A stretch of DNA of 64,000 nucleotides from Clostridiales bacterium UBA4039 (GCA_002382805.1 DGAD01000053.1:33710-97709); one strand, 5' to 3'; positions 17,258 through 27,125 are shown, counted from the first letter of the stretch. Numbers and translations are program-made. The notes: generated by a model not told the origin, from the letters alone.

Positions 17258-18379
17258 CTATATAAAATACAAACTTTCTGTTAATGCAAGTAGCCCCAAT
17301 GATTGCCCATAGGCCATCGGTGCAATAATAATATCTTTGTAATGCTGAGCATCCATACCAATCCCGGTTCCTGCTGAAACGCCTGTAACCGTCCCTGATT
17401 CATCGACTGCTTTTGCGATAGCATCAATGGCTTTCATGGCATAGGTTTGATAAGATGCATCCAAAAATCCACAACGAATCCCCTGCAATATACCCGCTGC
17501 GATTCCTGATGAACCTGATACTTCTAAATAGCTGGTCGGATCATCCAAGACAGTATGCCATAAACCTGTAGTTGGGTCTTGCAACTGAATAAGACGCTCT
17601 ACTTGTGCAACATAGGTCTCTTGAATATATTCTCGCGTCGCTCTAGATAAGGTCGTCTTGGCGGCTTCTAAGTATTCAATAATTCCAAAGGTAAACCATG
17701 CATTGCCTCGTCCCCAATATATTTCACCAAAATTATCATTGCGCAAAAAACTCCATCCATGATAAAATAACCCTGTTTTTTTATCATATAAATATTTTAT
17801 ATGTATAAGCACTTGTTTTAGCGCTTCTTCTCGCCATTCCACACGATTATGACGATGCCCCATCGCATTTAAAAATAGTACTGCCATAAATAAGGTGTCT
17901 ATCCAAAGCTCTCCTTCGTTAAGGCGTACGCCCATGCGATCGCCAATGGCGCTTGTGACATGCTGGAATCCACCTTCTTTTGTTTTTGGCAAATGCTGCA
18001 TTAACCATTCTGCTCTTTGAATGCACAATTGCTCAAACCCCTGGTCGTCTATACGCTGCGCAAGTCCGTTTAATGTTAGAAACGGTGCCGTTGTATTAAT
18101 ATTTTGTGACGGAAGACCAAGAACAATATTATCCAAATACCATTGATTTAAAAAGTCATCATACCGTGTATCTCTATAATAGCTTTGTAGCTTTGTTAAT
18201 CCAAATAAACCGACCCCTTGAGGCCAATCCCATTCTTTAATACCAAAATCACGTTCAATGATTCCTTTTTTGTGCGCCTCTGCTGAGGTGGTCTTGTCCT
18301 TTTCATTATCCGCCGCACCTAATGTCATAAGCCGTTCTACAACAGCATCAATTTTTTTAATAATTTCTTGTTTATTCAT
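17258..18379 (-). CDS. GH105 unsaturated rhamnogalacturonyl hydrolase (YteR/YesR-like)
   Basis: 373-residue (alpha/alpha)6-barrel enzyme that hydrolyses the unsaturated galacturonyl residue left at the non-reducing end by rhamnogalacturonan lyase. The catalytic Asp is seen in ELWIDTLFMA (about 160), and the conserved IYWGRGNAWFTFG segment follows near 220. No signal peptide, so it acts on imported oligosaccharides. Its start overlaps the stop of the GH106-like gene by 4 bp, putting it last in the PL11, deacetylase, GH106-like, GH105 operon. Confidence 0.9.
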   Translation of the reverse strand: MNKQEIIKKIDAVVERLMTLGAADNEKDKTTSAEAHKKGIIERDFGIKEWDWPQGVGLFGLTKLQSYYRDTRYDDFLNQWYLDNIVLGLPSQNINTTAPFLTLNGLAQRIDDQGFEQLCIQRAEWLMQHLPKTKEGGFQHVTSAIGDRMGVRLNEGELWIDTLFMAVLFLNAMGHRHNRVEWREEALKQVLIHIKYLYDKKTGLFYHGWSFLRNDNFGEIYWGRGNAWFTFGIIEYLEAAKTTLSRATREYIQETYVAQVERLIQLQDPTTGLWHTVLDDPTSYLEVSGSSGIAAGILQGIRCGFLDASYQTYAMKAIDAIAKAVDESGTVTGVSAGTGIGMDAQHYKDIIIAPMAYGQSLGLLALTESLYFI

Positions 18380-19926
18380 TCAAAATCCCTTTCATATGTT
18401 ACGTATGCTCCATAAGGAGTATGATTTGCTATATAATGCTGATCTTCATAATACCCTAATCGCGTTGTAGATGCAATAATCTCAACCCGATTTTCCCCTT
18501 TTTTCCATATATTCTCTACATTCCATACATATGGCGAAAATGTCCTTATACCTACATTTTGTCCGTTAACGATAAGCATGGCACTTTGTTGGAACTTTGG
18601 ATCATCAATAGACAGCCAATCTATATCCTTTGCTCCCGTTACTGTATAACTATATTGAATATCACCGACATGGTGGGGGATTCCCATTGCCTGGTATTGA
18701 CCTAGCTTTCCTCTTGTCCTTTTTTCACACAGTACAAAACACCCATTTTTTGTATGCACTGAAAAATCCCCCAAAAGCACCTCTATAGGGCGTTTGCAAC
18801 CATCCCTAGCCGAAGTTATCGTTTTCACATATTGAGACAATTGTTTTTGATGTTGATACCAAGGCATCTGAAAAAATCCCGAAGGTGGCGCATCATGTTT
18901 GGCAAGCCCTTGCGCATTACTATAATATGCATGGTTTACAAACATCGTCACCCCCTGAAGCAAGAGCCAATCATAGGTCCACTTCATATCTTGTATCTCC
19001 AGCCCCCAACCGATACTATGAAAAGCTTCACATAGGGCATATTCTTTATGATAAAAATGTGCGGCTGACGCAACAATTTTTCCATTGGCACGATATCTTT
19101 GACTAAACATCTCAGGTGTTGTCCCTACTTTTTGATGTCCGGCATCAATACCCGGAATATCCATATATGCCAGTTGTTCACTTCTTAAAATCGGTTTTTC
19201 TCCAATATATTGCAAATTATTCTCATGGCACCACGCTAACATTTTCTTATCATAGCTTTCTATAAATTCATCCACTAAACTTGTATAAAAGTCTTGACGT
19301 ATCCTCTCTACATCGCCAACACCATCAAGAAAAAGTGCCGGAAGTTCATCCAATAGGTTACGTCCTGTTGTTTCATGATAAATTCTTGGCATCTGAGGTG
19401 ACCAAGGCAAAACTTGATCTTCATATCCTGTCGGATGAATCTCATCTGCAAAGAAACCTTTGATGGTTTCTCCAAAAAATTCACCTAGGTATTTTTTGTA
19501 TTGTGTATGTGTTGTTTCAATAAAATAATCTACCGCATTAGCATTTAGCGGATCCACAAAATAGTCAAAGTATTTATGTCCACGTACCGGCACTTCCATG
19601 AACACAATGATTTTATAGCAGCCGGGCGGTAATTTTACTTCCAATCTACAATAAGGATCACATGCTAAAAAGCGTTTACGATTATATGCCGTCAAGCCCG
19701 ACTCATGATAGACCTCTTCACGAAATATACTCCCGATATTTTCTTTAAGATCAATGCCCTGATTTAGGAGAATGTGTTGCTCCTGAGACATTACAGGAAA
19801 AGCCTTAGCATAGAGCGGCTTCCCCCATTCTAATTCTATCTGTATCTCCTGCTCAGGCGATATAATTTCCTCATAAATAATATGGGGTGCTAGTCGCTTA
19901 GCTTCAAACTCGGGATGGTCCAGCAC
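18376..19926 (-). CDS. GH106-like glycoside hydrolase, apparently shortened at the N terminus and in the middle
   Basis: The 516-codon frame resembles the large (typically about 900-1000 residue) GH106-type alpha-L-rhamnosidase-like proteins of pectin loci. TIM-barrel features are present: GETIKGFFADE (about 155), RIRQDFY, MFVNHAYYSNAQGLAKHDAPPSGFFQMPW, and a C-terminal beta-sandwich like segment with MLIVNGQNVG. Two parts seem absent. The N-terminal barrel strands are missing: the open frame continues upstream of the GTG at 19926 as YDEQPYPSGISGGKVV and then meets an in-frame TGA, and a nearby RBS-ATG pair is in another frame. The section that normally follows the barrel is also missing, since SQYVKT runs directly into a late-domain-like segment. 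Either a decaying gene or a compact variant; activity is doubtful. Confidence 0.6.
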   Translation of the reverse strand: MLDHPEFEAKRLAPHIIYEEIISPEQEIQIELEWGKPLYAKAFPVMSQEQHILLNQGIDLKENIGSIFREEVYHESGLTAYNRKRFLACDPYCRLEVKLPPGCYKIIVFMEVPVRGHKYFDYFVDPLNANAVDYFIETTHTQYKKYLGEFFGETIKGFFADEIHPTGYEDQVLPWSPQMPRIYHETTGRNLLDELPALFLDGVGDVERIRQDFYTSLVDEFIESYDKKMLAWCHENNLQYIGEKPILRSEQLAYMDIPGIDAGHQKVGTTPEMFSQRYRANGKIVASAAHFYHKEYALCEAFHSIGWGLEIQDMKWTYDWLLLQGVTMFVNHAYYSNAQGLAKHDAPPSGFFQMPWYQHQKQLSQYVKTITSARDGCKRPIEVLLGDFSVHTKNGCFVLCEKRTRGKLGQYQAMGIPHHVGDIQYSYTVTGAKDIDWLSIDDPKFQQSAMLIVNGQNVGIRTFSPYVWNVENIWKKGENRVEIIASTTRLGYYEDQHYIANHTPYGAYVTYERDFE

Positions 19927-19980
19927 AACCTTTCCTCCACTAATGCCACTTGGATAGGGCTGCTCATCATATCACCTCTT

Positions 19981-20790
19981 TTACAACACGTTCAAACCGG
20001 GTTGAATCATCGTCTTTTTCCCATCTACATCTAGCCAAAGTGTCAGATGGGACGCATTTAACACTTGCGTACGTTCTGTATTAAACTGCAAACGATCAAG
20101 CGCCTTTAAATAATCTACAATCTCAATATTGGTCGCATACCAAATATCTTCTTGGTTTCCAACAATTCGACATATTTCTTCAATGGTCTCCCAATTATCG
20201 TCATTATCAAACTCATAACTATGCCCCCATATGTACAACATATATAAATACTGCGTCTTATGTAACTCAACAAACTCTTTGGCACGTTCAATACCTTGAC
20301 GATTATGATGGCACGTTGCCTGCCAAGTGTAAAAATTATCTGGCAGTTGATAGGTTTGATGTCCTCCGACCACACGTGAGTACTCAATTCCTAGGTGCGG
20401 CAATGCTTCAATAATGCGTTGATTGTATGATCCATTCGGATAGGACATGCCTCGAACAGGATATCCTACCAGTGCCTCTAGCTCTTTTCGATCTTGCATG
20501 ACCTGATCGATTAATTCTTCTCTAGGCGAACGGGCAATCGTCGGATGGTTATAGGTATGGGCTGCCACTTCATGTCCTTGATATAAAGTGCTTACTTCTT
20601 CTTTGGGAACGCGGTCATGACTTCCCATTAATCCAGCATTTAGGTGAAAGGTTCCGCGAATTCCATGACGATTCATAATTTCTATTAATCGTCGATCTGC
20701 ACAACGTCCATCATCATAACTAAGTGTAAATACTTTGTGTTTTCCTTGCGGAAAACAATAGTATACTTTTCGCATCGGTTTCTTATCCAT
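19981..20790 (-). CDS. polysaccharide deacetylase (CE4, NodB-like)
   Basis: 269-residue protein with the NodB homology domain: catalytic Asp and metal Asp in SYDDG (near 25), metal ligands H-x3-H in AAHTYNHP (near 95), and a YPNGSYN motif near 140. No signal peptide, which is unusual for peptidoglycan deacetylases and fits an intracellular substrate. It sits between PL11 lyase and GH106-like genes, overlapping the PL11 stop by 8 bp, so removal of acetyl groups from imported rhamnogalacturonan oligosaccharides is the likely role (inference). Confidence 0.85.
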   Translation of the reverse strand: MDKKPMRKVYYCFPQGKHKVFTLSYDDGRCADRRLIEIMNRHGIRGTFHLNAGLMGSHDRVPKEEVSTLYQGHEVAAHTYNHPTIARSPREELIDQVMQDRKELEALVGYPVRGMSYPNGSYNQRIIEALPHLGIEYSRVVGGHQTYQLPDNFYTWQATCHHNRQGIERAKEFVELHKTQYLYMLYIWGHSYEFDNDDNWETIEEICRIVGNQEDIWYATNIEIVDYLKALDRLQFNTERTQVLNASHLTLWLDVDGKKTMIQPGLNVL

Positions 20791-23215
20791 TTAATCTCTC
20801 CCATATGTTTTTCCATTCCATATCACGTGCATAATAAAACGATGTATAGCAAGGTTGATTATAGCAATTATTCTGCCACGCAATCCCTGTACGATACTGT
20901 ATGTCATGCATCAGTGTATAAAGTTTATGTGTTGTCAATTCCGTATTCGTATATATGCGCACCCCTGTATTGTCTTCTTTTCTTAGGACAAGTTCCTCTC
21001 TAAAGTCACCAAACAAGTCTGCTACAAGGCACGGATTTCCTTTGGTGCCATTATTTGTCGCCATGTTTTTGGGTGCTAAGTAGACACCATGTTCATTATC
21101 ATTAATCACACCCGAATGGGTCTCATGTATATAATCTACACCATCTAAGATCTGTGTTGACAAATCTTTTGCCCATCGAATAGATTGATTCGTTCCAAGA
21201 AGATTAACCTTTAAAGGATTTCCATAACAGTCAAACGTTTCATTCACCCAAACTTGTAACCCACGCGTTTTAGCATCAATATCGCCAATCATACATCGTC
21301 CTAAATCTGTCAAGGCATATTCTCCAAAAATCACTTCACCGGTTTGAGCATCCCGTAGGGCAAAGCCATACGGCGCATACTCAGCCCCCTCAAACACACT
21401 AAAAATCTCCAGTCCCGGTTTGTCAGGATTAATGTTGGCCACATGTAAAGCATCACCATGCCCAAGTTTAGCCCGCTGTCCATTGGGTAGCGCATCATAA
21501 CTGCTATAAAGGACAGAGCCATCATGATCAATGACGGCTGCACCATAGATAATCTCTTGATAGCCATCTTGATCAACATCTGCTGTCGCAAAGCTATGAT
21601 TTCCCTGCCCCGCCAAACAGCCATACACCGGGTCGCTTCCTTCATGTAGGTGTGCCTGATCATTAAACGGATTATCCATCGGTACATGTCCCGAATCAAT
21701 GGAAAAATATTCTTCGTGATGGTCACCTATAAAACGATAAGCTACAAGGGTTGTTCGAGTATAGTATCCACGCGCAATAATTAGGTATGGGTTTTTTCCA
21801 TCCAAATACCCAACTCCGGATAAAAACCGGTCAACACGGTTACATGGCTCAATACGGGCCATCGCATAATCTCCCCACATCAATCCATCATCTTCTCGTA
21901 CAAATTTAAACGCTATCGTCTCTAATTCTCTACCATCTCCAGCAAACATCGTGAGATACTCAGGCCCTTCATAAATAAATCCTTCAAAGGCCTCTAGATG
22001 ATTTTTTTCACTACGCATTGGTGCATAGACTCCAATAAAATAATCGACAAGAACTTTTGCATCTTCACGTGTGAGTGGATAGCTATACTGTTCTTTTATG
22101 CCAAAGCACGCTTCAAGCGTCTGTGGCCAACGCCCCTTACATACCTCAGGGTGCTTGTGCCAATCCATAAAAACCTGTACCAAGTGGTTATAATAATCCT
22201 CTGCACTACATACATAATTGTCCTCATGCGTAATCCCTGCTAGTATATCGCGCTTAGGTATCGAGATATAGTCAACAGACTTTATTGATCCGTCTTCATG
22301 ATAACGTGTCATACAAGTTCCCGGTGCGGTCTTTACCGAGATTTCAGCTTTTTGATCTCCATCAAAATCATAGACCATAAACTGGGTATAGTGGGCCCCA
22401 GACCGAATATTCACGCCCATATCCAAGCGCCAAAGAAGACGTCCATCCAATTTGTAACAATCGATATAGCACTTTCCTGTGTAGCCTTTTATTGAAACGT
22501 CTTGTGAATTACTCGGATCCCATTTGACGATATATTCGTAGTCGCCATCCCCATCAACATCCCCAACACTCATATCATTAATCCGGTAAAAATACCTTTC
22601 GCCCTTTGGCGTTATCCCTGATTCTGGTGGCTCCATCGGTATATCAATGTATTCGTTTCCAGATGTAAATGGCTTCACTTCTTGACTCATTTTTCCTAGC
22701 TTACCTTTAAAAACAGGTTGAACCGCATAGCTATCTGTCTGCACCCCTTTTACATCTATATAGTTCGTTGATTCTGTAATCAACACCAGCTTTTCTTCAT
22801 TTTTATAGATATAAAAATCTACCCCTGACAATCCCGTGTCCGTATATCCATGAACTTCATCGCGCATAAGCCGCCAACTTAAAAAGACACCTTCATGACA
22901 TTTTACTGCAATAAGTCCACGATTAAGTTTTTCAAGTTGCTCATTTAACTGTCGATATATTGGTGTCTTAAGGACTTTACTCGTCGCCACCACTTCACCC
23001 TTTTCATCGACTCCTATTATTTTAAAATAATGCGGTACATGCGTTGACTTTTTTACGCTATAGCTTAATGCGGAGGTTGTACCAAGACATACATATTGCA
23101 TCGTATCATGAGGATAGTCCGCCCAATATATGTGATAACTTGTTGCTTGAGTTAATTTTTCCCATGACAAGGTGATGGTTTCATCTAATATTTCATTAAT
23201 CCAAATATCCAACAT
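20783..23215 (-). CDS. PL11 rhamnogalacturonan lyase
   Basis: 810-residue lyase that cleaves the rhamnogalacturonan-I backbone by beta-elimination. An N-terminal fibronectin-III-like part (about 1-190) is followed by the eight-bladed propeller of PL11, with calcium-binding loops such as DVDGDGDYEYIVKWDPSNS (about 215-235), YDFDGDQKAE and ATADVDQDGYQE. No signal peptide is present, unlike extracellular YesW, so it probably acts on imported oligosaccharides like the intracellular type. It is the first gene of the enzyme operon; the start uses GAAAGGG as ribosome binding site. Confidence 0.92.
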   Translation of the reverse strand: MLDIWINEILDETITLSWEKLTQATSYHIYWADYPHDTMQYVCLGTTSALSYSVKKSTHVPHYFKIIGVDEKGEVVATSKVLKTPIYRQLNEQLEKLNRGLIAVKCHEGVFLSWRLMRDEVHGYTDTGLSGVDFYIYKNEEKLVLITESTNYIDVKGVQTDSYAVQPVFKGKLGKMSQEVKPFTSGNEYIDIPMEPPESGITPKGERYFYRINDMSVGDVDGDGDYEYIVKWDPSNSQDVSIKGYTGKCYIDCYKLDGRLLWRLDMGVNIRSGAHYTQFMVYDFDGDQKAEISVKTAPGTCMTRYHEDGSIKSVDYISIPKRDILAGITHEDNYVCSAEDYYNHLVQVFMDWHKHPEVCKGRWPQTLEACFGIKEQYSYPLTREDAKVLVDYFIGVYAPMRSEKNHLEAFEGFIYEGPEYLTMFAGDGRELETIAFKFVREDDGLMWGDYAMARIEPCNRVDRFLSGVGYLDGKNPYLIIARGYYTRTTLVAYRFIGDHHEEYFSIDSGHVPMDNPFNDQAHLHEGSDPVYGCLAGQGNHSFATADVDQDGYQEIIYGAAVIDHDGSVLYSSYDALPNGQRAKLGHGDALHVANINPDKPGLEIFSVFEGAEYAPYGFALRDAQTGEVIFGEYALTDLGRCMIGDIDAKTRGLQVWVNETFDCYGNPLKVNLLGTNQSIRWAKDLSTQILDGVDYIHETHSGVINDNEHGVYLAPKNMATNNGTKGNPCLVADLFGDFREELVLRKEDNTGVRIYTNTELTTHKLYTLMHDIQYRTGIAWQNNCYNQPCYTSFYYARDMEWKNIWERLNG

Positions 23216-23245
23216 TCTTCTACCCTTTCATATTAGCATGCTTAA

Positions 23246-23410
23246 CTAGAACAAAGCGACTCTGTCGCGTTATCTCAAGGAGATATTGTTCGTGGCGGGA
23301 AAGGTTCTTGACGCTTTCTGCTAAGTTTTAAAGCAGAAAGCTAAAGTAGGACTTTCCTAGAGATGCACAAAGCGACTCTGTCGCGTTATCTCAAAGAGAT
23401 ATTGTTCTAG
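23246..23410. repeat. paired 41-bp direct repeats, each made of three short palindromes
   Basis: Copies at 23251-23291 and 23367-23407 differ at one base. Each contains nested inverted repeats: ACAA with TTGT at the ends, GCGAC-TCT-GTCGC, and ATCTC with GAGAT. Between them is another hairpin, CTTTCTGCT (23314-23322) with AGCAGAAAG (23332-23340), and the whole block is bounded by CTAGAACAA (23246-23254) and TTGTTCTAG (23402-23410). This looks like an intergenic palindromic repeat element placed between the transporter operon terminator and the PL11 gene. Confidence 0.8.
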
Positions 23411-23413
23411 GAC

Positions 23414-23443
23414 AAAAAGGGCCATCAAAAGATAGCCCTTTTT
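23414..23443 (-). terminator. terminator of the Lpl-type transporter operon
   Basis: AAAAAGGGC (23414-23422) and GCCCTTTTT (23435-23443) form a stem 14 bp downstream of the binding-protein stop; on the minus strand the stem ends in TTTTT. Confidence 0.85.
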
Positions 23444-23456
23444 CTATACACTTTGA

Positions 23457-25010
23457 TTAATTGTGTTGTGCATTTATTTCCTCTATAACCGCTTGTCCAC
23501 CTTGACGTTCCCAGTTTTCCCAAGCTGCTTTTAATCCTTCCTCATCAATTTCACCACAGATATATTGTGTTCTAGCATTATCAATAATTTCATCTAAGTT
23601 TGCACCACTTAGGGAATACGTCTCAGAGTTGACGATATAGGCTGCTGCCGGGTTAAATACAGCGTAGTCTACATTGGCCGCTTTAATCTCTTCTTCAATT
23701 ATGAGGCGGTCTGTCATTTCTGGTCCGATATCTGTCGCTTTCATATTCGGGATATACGCCACCGTTTGATTAAGTGCTGAGAACGCTTTTGCCGCAACTG
23801 CATCTCCTAAAATCAAACTTTCTAAATATCCATTTTCATCTTTTACCCAATGTTTGCCTTCAAGTCCATAGGATGAAAGTGTAATCATTGCATCATCTGA
23901 CATCTTATCTAAGAAGTTTAAGCATGCGGCCACATCTTCCTCAGTTTTTGCGGCTTTAGTAATAACAAAAAATCCATTATATCCAGAAGTAGCCAATGTT
24001 TTATCATTAATTGTTCCAACCAAATTCATCGTTGCATATTCGTAGGATGTTCCCTCAACAGCCGGAATCTCATTATTTATAAAGTAATCCCAGATACGTC
24101 TTGAACTGTCAAGTACATCAATATAAATACCACATTCACCTGTTTGAATATCTTCTCTCCACGTTGATGTATCTCGAACAGCCCAGTCTGCATAGACAAG
24201 TCCATCATCATACATTTTTTTCAACCAGTTAAGTGCTTCCATATATTCCGGTGTTTGATGTATCGGTACAAGTTGTCCTCCAACTTCTGCCCAAGCATTT
24301 CCAACGCCAAAATATGTCTGAATGACATCTAGCGGTCCTGTATATTTACATAAGGACAAACCATATGTGTCATCAATTCCATTACCATCCGGATCATTAT
24401 ATGTGAACTGATACATCATATCGTATAAGTCTTCTATTGTCTTTGGTTCTTCTATCCCCAAGGCTTCTGCCCAATCTGCTCTATATCCCATGCCTAGGCG
24501 TCCAATAGGTCGTGCACGATAGACTCCGATTAACTGATCGTTCACCGTCAGACTTTTGTTGACATTGGGGTTTGCTTGAGATAGATTTGGATATTTTTCT
24601 GCATCAAACATAAAATCATTTAAGTCCCAAAACGCTCCCGCTTCAGCAGCACTTGTAATCGCTGAAGTCATACTGCCCACCGCAATAATCATCGGCATAT
24701 CATCTGGCGAAGCCAAAGTAAGTCCTAGACGCTCTTCATAGTTATCCCCAGGAACCCATGTAAAATCTACTTTTGTTTGTGTATATTCTTCCATTGTTGA
24801 TATAACTTCTTCTGAATGTTCACCGGAAAGAGGGCTTCCTTCAAAGTCAAAGGTCATCATCGAAATCTGTGCTAATCCATTTTCATCCTTTTCTTGTGCA
24901 CCTGAATTTGAACCTGTACTGCTTTCGTCATTTTTTGCGCATCCTGCAAATAGCGATACGACAAGTGCTAGTGTTAAAATTAGTGTAATCGGTTTTTTGA
25001 ACTTCTTCAT
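23457..25010 (-). CDS. LplA-type oligosaccharide-binding lipoprotein
   Basis: 517-residue solute-binding lipoprotein (lipobox LFAGC at about 20-24). The start at 25010 (MKKFKKPITL) is preferred over the longer frame because AGGAGG lies 7 nt upstream and the lipoprotein signal starts there. Large binding proteins of this LplA/YtcQ type serve CUT1 transporters for uronate-containing oligosaccharides. Encoded directly downstream of its two permeases and upstream of the PL11 operon, it probably binds rhamnogalacturonan oligosaccharides released at the cell surface. Confidence 0.9.
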   Translation of the reverse strand: MKKFKKPITLILTLALVVSLFAGCAKNDESSTGSNSGAQEKDENGLAQISMMTFDFEGSPLSGEHSEEVISTMEEYTQTKVDFTWVPGDNYEERLGLTLASPDDMPMIIAVGSMTSAITSAAEAGAFWDLNDFMFDAEKYPNLSQANPNVNKSLTVNDQLIGVYRARPIGRLGMGYRADWAEALGIEEPKTIEDLYDMMYQFTYNDPDGNGIDDTYGLSLCKYTGPLDVIQTYFGVGNAWAEVGGQLVPIHQTPEYMEALNWLKKMYDDGLVYADWAVRDTSTWREDIQTGECGIYIDVLDSSRRIWDYFINNEIPAVEGTSYEYATMNLVGTINDKTLATSGYNGFFVITKAAKTEEDVAACLNFLDKMSDDAMITLSSYGLEGKHWVKDENGYLESLILGDAVAAKAFSALNQTVAYIPNMKATDIGPEMTDRLIIEEEIKAANVDYAVFNPAAAYIVNSETYSLSGANLDEIIDNARTQYICGEIDEEGLKAAWENWERQGGQAVIEEINAQHN

Positions 25011-25069
25011 AACTTCCTCCTTAAATTTTAAATGCTCGTGCCAAGTCCGGCACAAATATGTGCAAGGTA

Positions 25070-25972
25070 TTAGCCTTTGACGGCCCCTACCATTACGCCT
25101 TTAGTAAAATATTTTTGAACAAATGGATAAATCATTAGAATCGGAACTGTCGCTACTACCGTTGCTGCCATTTTCACCGCTTTGTCTGGCGGTGTCCCTA
25201 AAATATCAAAGTCCATTCCATCAGCCTGTACGCCACCAGCTAGTAGCACTATGCGTCGAAGTACAATCTGCACCGTTTCTTTACTTGTATCTTTTAGATA
25301 AATCATTGGTCCAAAATAGTTGTTCCAATGCCCTACCGCGTAGAATAATGAAATAGATGCAATAACTGGCTTTGACAATGGAAGTACAATTTTCGAAAAA
25401 ATCTGCAGGTCATTACATCCGTCAATTCGCGCCGCTTCTTCAAGTTCTGCCGGTAATTCTTGAAAAAAGTTTTTTACAATAATCATATTAAATGGGTTAA
25501 TCGCCCCCAACAAAATCAATCCAGCAAAGCTATTATAAAGTCCTAGCTCCTTAACCCATAAAAAGGTTGGGATCATCCCACCGCTAAAGAGCATCGTAAT
25601 CACGACCATTTTTAGGAAAAAGTTTCTTCCCTTAAGATGAGTCTTTGCCAATGGATAAGCAAAAGTCGTGGTAAAGAACATATTGACGGTTGTTCCAACA
25701 ACTGTAAGATAAATAGAGTTTTTCAAGCCATTAAATATCTCTCCCGTTTCAAAAATATACTTATATGCATTGGTTGATATTACTGTCGGAAAAATGAAAA
25801 AGGCTTTTTCCGTTAACTCTTTTTCCGTTGCAAAAGACCCGGCCAGTACATATAAAAAAGGAAGTAATGTTCCTATTCCTGCCAGTCCCACAAAGATGTA
25901 AATAATAATATTGGTTATACGGTCTGCTTTTGACCCTTTGATCTTATTTTTTTTCACTGTTTTTTTTGCCAC
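25070..25972 (-). CDS. CUT1 permease (LplC/YtcP type)
   Basis: 300-residue permease with six predicted membrane helices, an EAA loop reading EEAARIDGCNDLQIFSKIVLP (about 190-210), and the typical C-terminal MVGAVKG. It forms a transporter with the LplB-type subunit encoded 16 bp upstream and the lipoprotein encoded 59 bp downstream. The ATPase is not encoded here. Confidence 0.92.
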   Translation of the reverse strand: MAKKTVKKNKIKGSKADRITNIIIYIFVGLAGIGTLLPFLYVLAGSFATEKELTEKAFFIFPTVISTNAYKYIFETGEIFNGLKNSIYLTVVGTTVNMFFTTTFAYPLAKTHLKGRNFFLKMVVITMLFSGGMIPTFLWVKELGLYNSFAGLILLGAINPFNMIIVKNFFQELPAELEEAARIDGCNDLQIFSKIVLPLSKPVIASISLFYAVGHWNNYFGPMIYLKDTSKETVQIVLRRIVLLAGGVQADGMDFDILGTPPDKAVKMAATVVATVPILMIYPFVQKYFTKGVMVGAVKG

Positions 25973-25988
25973 AATACAGATCTCCTTT

Positions 25989-26960
25989 CTAGTAAATTCC
26001 CGACTCTCCGGCTTTTTTAGCTAATTTATTGGCACCAAGAACCATAATCATACCAACGATAGATTTGAACAAACCGGTTGCAGTACTGTAAGAATATTGT
26101 GCATTAATAATACCTTTGGTGTACACATACGTATCAAACACTTCTGCAACGGAACTATTTAGAGCATTTTTCATCAAAAAGATTTGCTCAAACCCAGTAT
26201 TTAAGATGGATCCTACACGTAAAATCAGCATGATAATGATTGTCCCTCGAATAGCCGGAAGCGTTACATGCCACATCATCTTCCACCGTCCAGCACCATC
26301 GACTCGCGCTGCTTCATAGAGGCTAACATCAACTCCCGCTAATGCTGCCAAGAATATGATGGTTCCATATCCTGTCTCTTTCCAAATATTTTGTCCAACA
26401 ATAAGCTCCCTAAAGTACTCCGGTTTACCCAAGAAGTTTATTTTTTCTCCAACAAACATCTCAATCACTTGATTTATAATCCCGTCATTAATATTAAGAA
26501 GTTGATAGGTTAAACTCGCCACAATAACCAACGAAATAAAATGGGGAATATAGATAAATGTCTGAACCGTTCGTTTATAGCGTTCATGTTTTATCTCATT
26601 TAATAGTAGTGCTAGTATAATCGGTGCCGGAAAAAAGAAGATAAGGCTCAGCAGGGAAATACTTAGCGTATTGACCAAAATCCTTGGAAAATCCGGACTG
26701 GTAAAAAGCATCTTAAAGTAATACAGTCCAACCCACTCGCTTCCGGATATGCCTGAATATGGATTATATTTTTGAAAGGCAATGATAATACCTCCCATTG
26801 GTATATAACGAAAAACAATTAAGTATACCAATCCCGGGATTAACATTAAATACAACCATTTATGTTGTTTTAAATATTTTATTGTCTCCTGATATTTTTC
26901 TTTTTTACTACGCTTTGGCAATACGTTTGCCTTGGTCACAGCCACGCCATTTTGATCCAT
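25989..26960 (-). CDS. CUT1 permease (LplB/YteP type)
   Basis: 323-residue permease with six predicted membrane helices; EAA loop YEAARVDGAGRWKMMWHVTLP (about 235-255). It is the first gene of the transporter operon, with a sigma-A-like promoter at 27023-27052. Homologues (B. subtilis YesP/YteP, LplB) work with pectin oligosaccharide uptake, in line with the nearby PL11 and GH105 genes. Confidence 0.92.
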   Translation of the reverse strand: MDQNGVAVTKANVLPKRSKKEKYQETIKYLKQHKWLYLMLIPGLVYLIVFRYIPMGGIIIAFQKYNPYSGISGSEWVGLYYFKMLFTSPDFPRILVNTLSISLLSLIFFFPAPIILALLLNEIKHERYKRTVQTFIYIPHFISLVIVASLTYQLLNINDGIINQVIEMFVGEKINFLGKPEYFRELIVGQNIWKETGYGTIIFLAALAGVDVSLYEAARVDGAGRWKMMWHVTLPAIRGTIIIMLILRVGSILNTGFEQIFLMKNALNSSVAEVFDTYVYTKGIINAQYSYSTATGLFKSIVGMIMVLGANKLAKKAGESGIY

Positions 26961-27022
26961 GATATCCTCCTTTTATGTTCGTGTTTCATCTACATTAAGA
27001 GTATCATCCATCGCATGTTACA

Positions 27023-27052
27023 TCTATACTCATTATGTTGACACTTGTTCAA
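27023..27052 (-). promoter_or_regulatory. promoter of the Lpl-type transporter operon
   Basis: TTGAAC (27052-27047), 18-bp spacer, TATAGA (27028-27023) on the minus strand, about 60 bp upstream of the first permease start. Confidence 0.5.
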
Positions 27053-27125
27053 AAATATGTCTTTTTTTAAGAAAACCTTCGTTTAGACCTGTTTTTTTGG
27101 GAGAATAATCAACATCCTGACAACA

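Noticed and set aside
23251..23407. Direct repeats as a CRISPR array
   Set aside because: Only two copies, 116 bp apart, each internally palindromic; no cas genes in the window.
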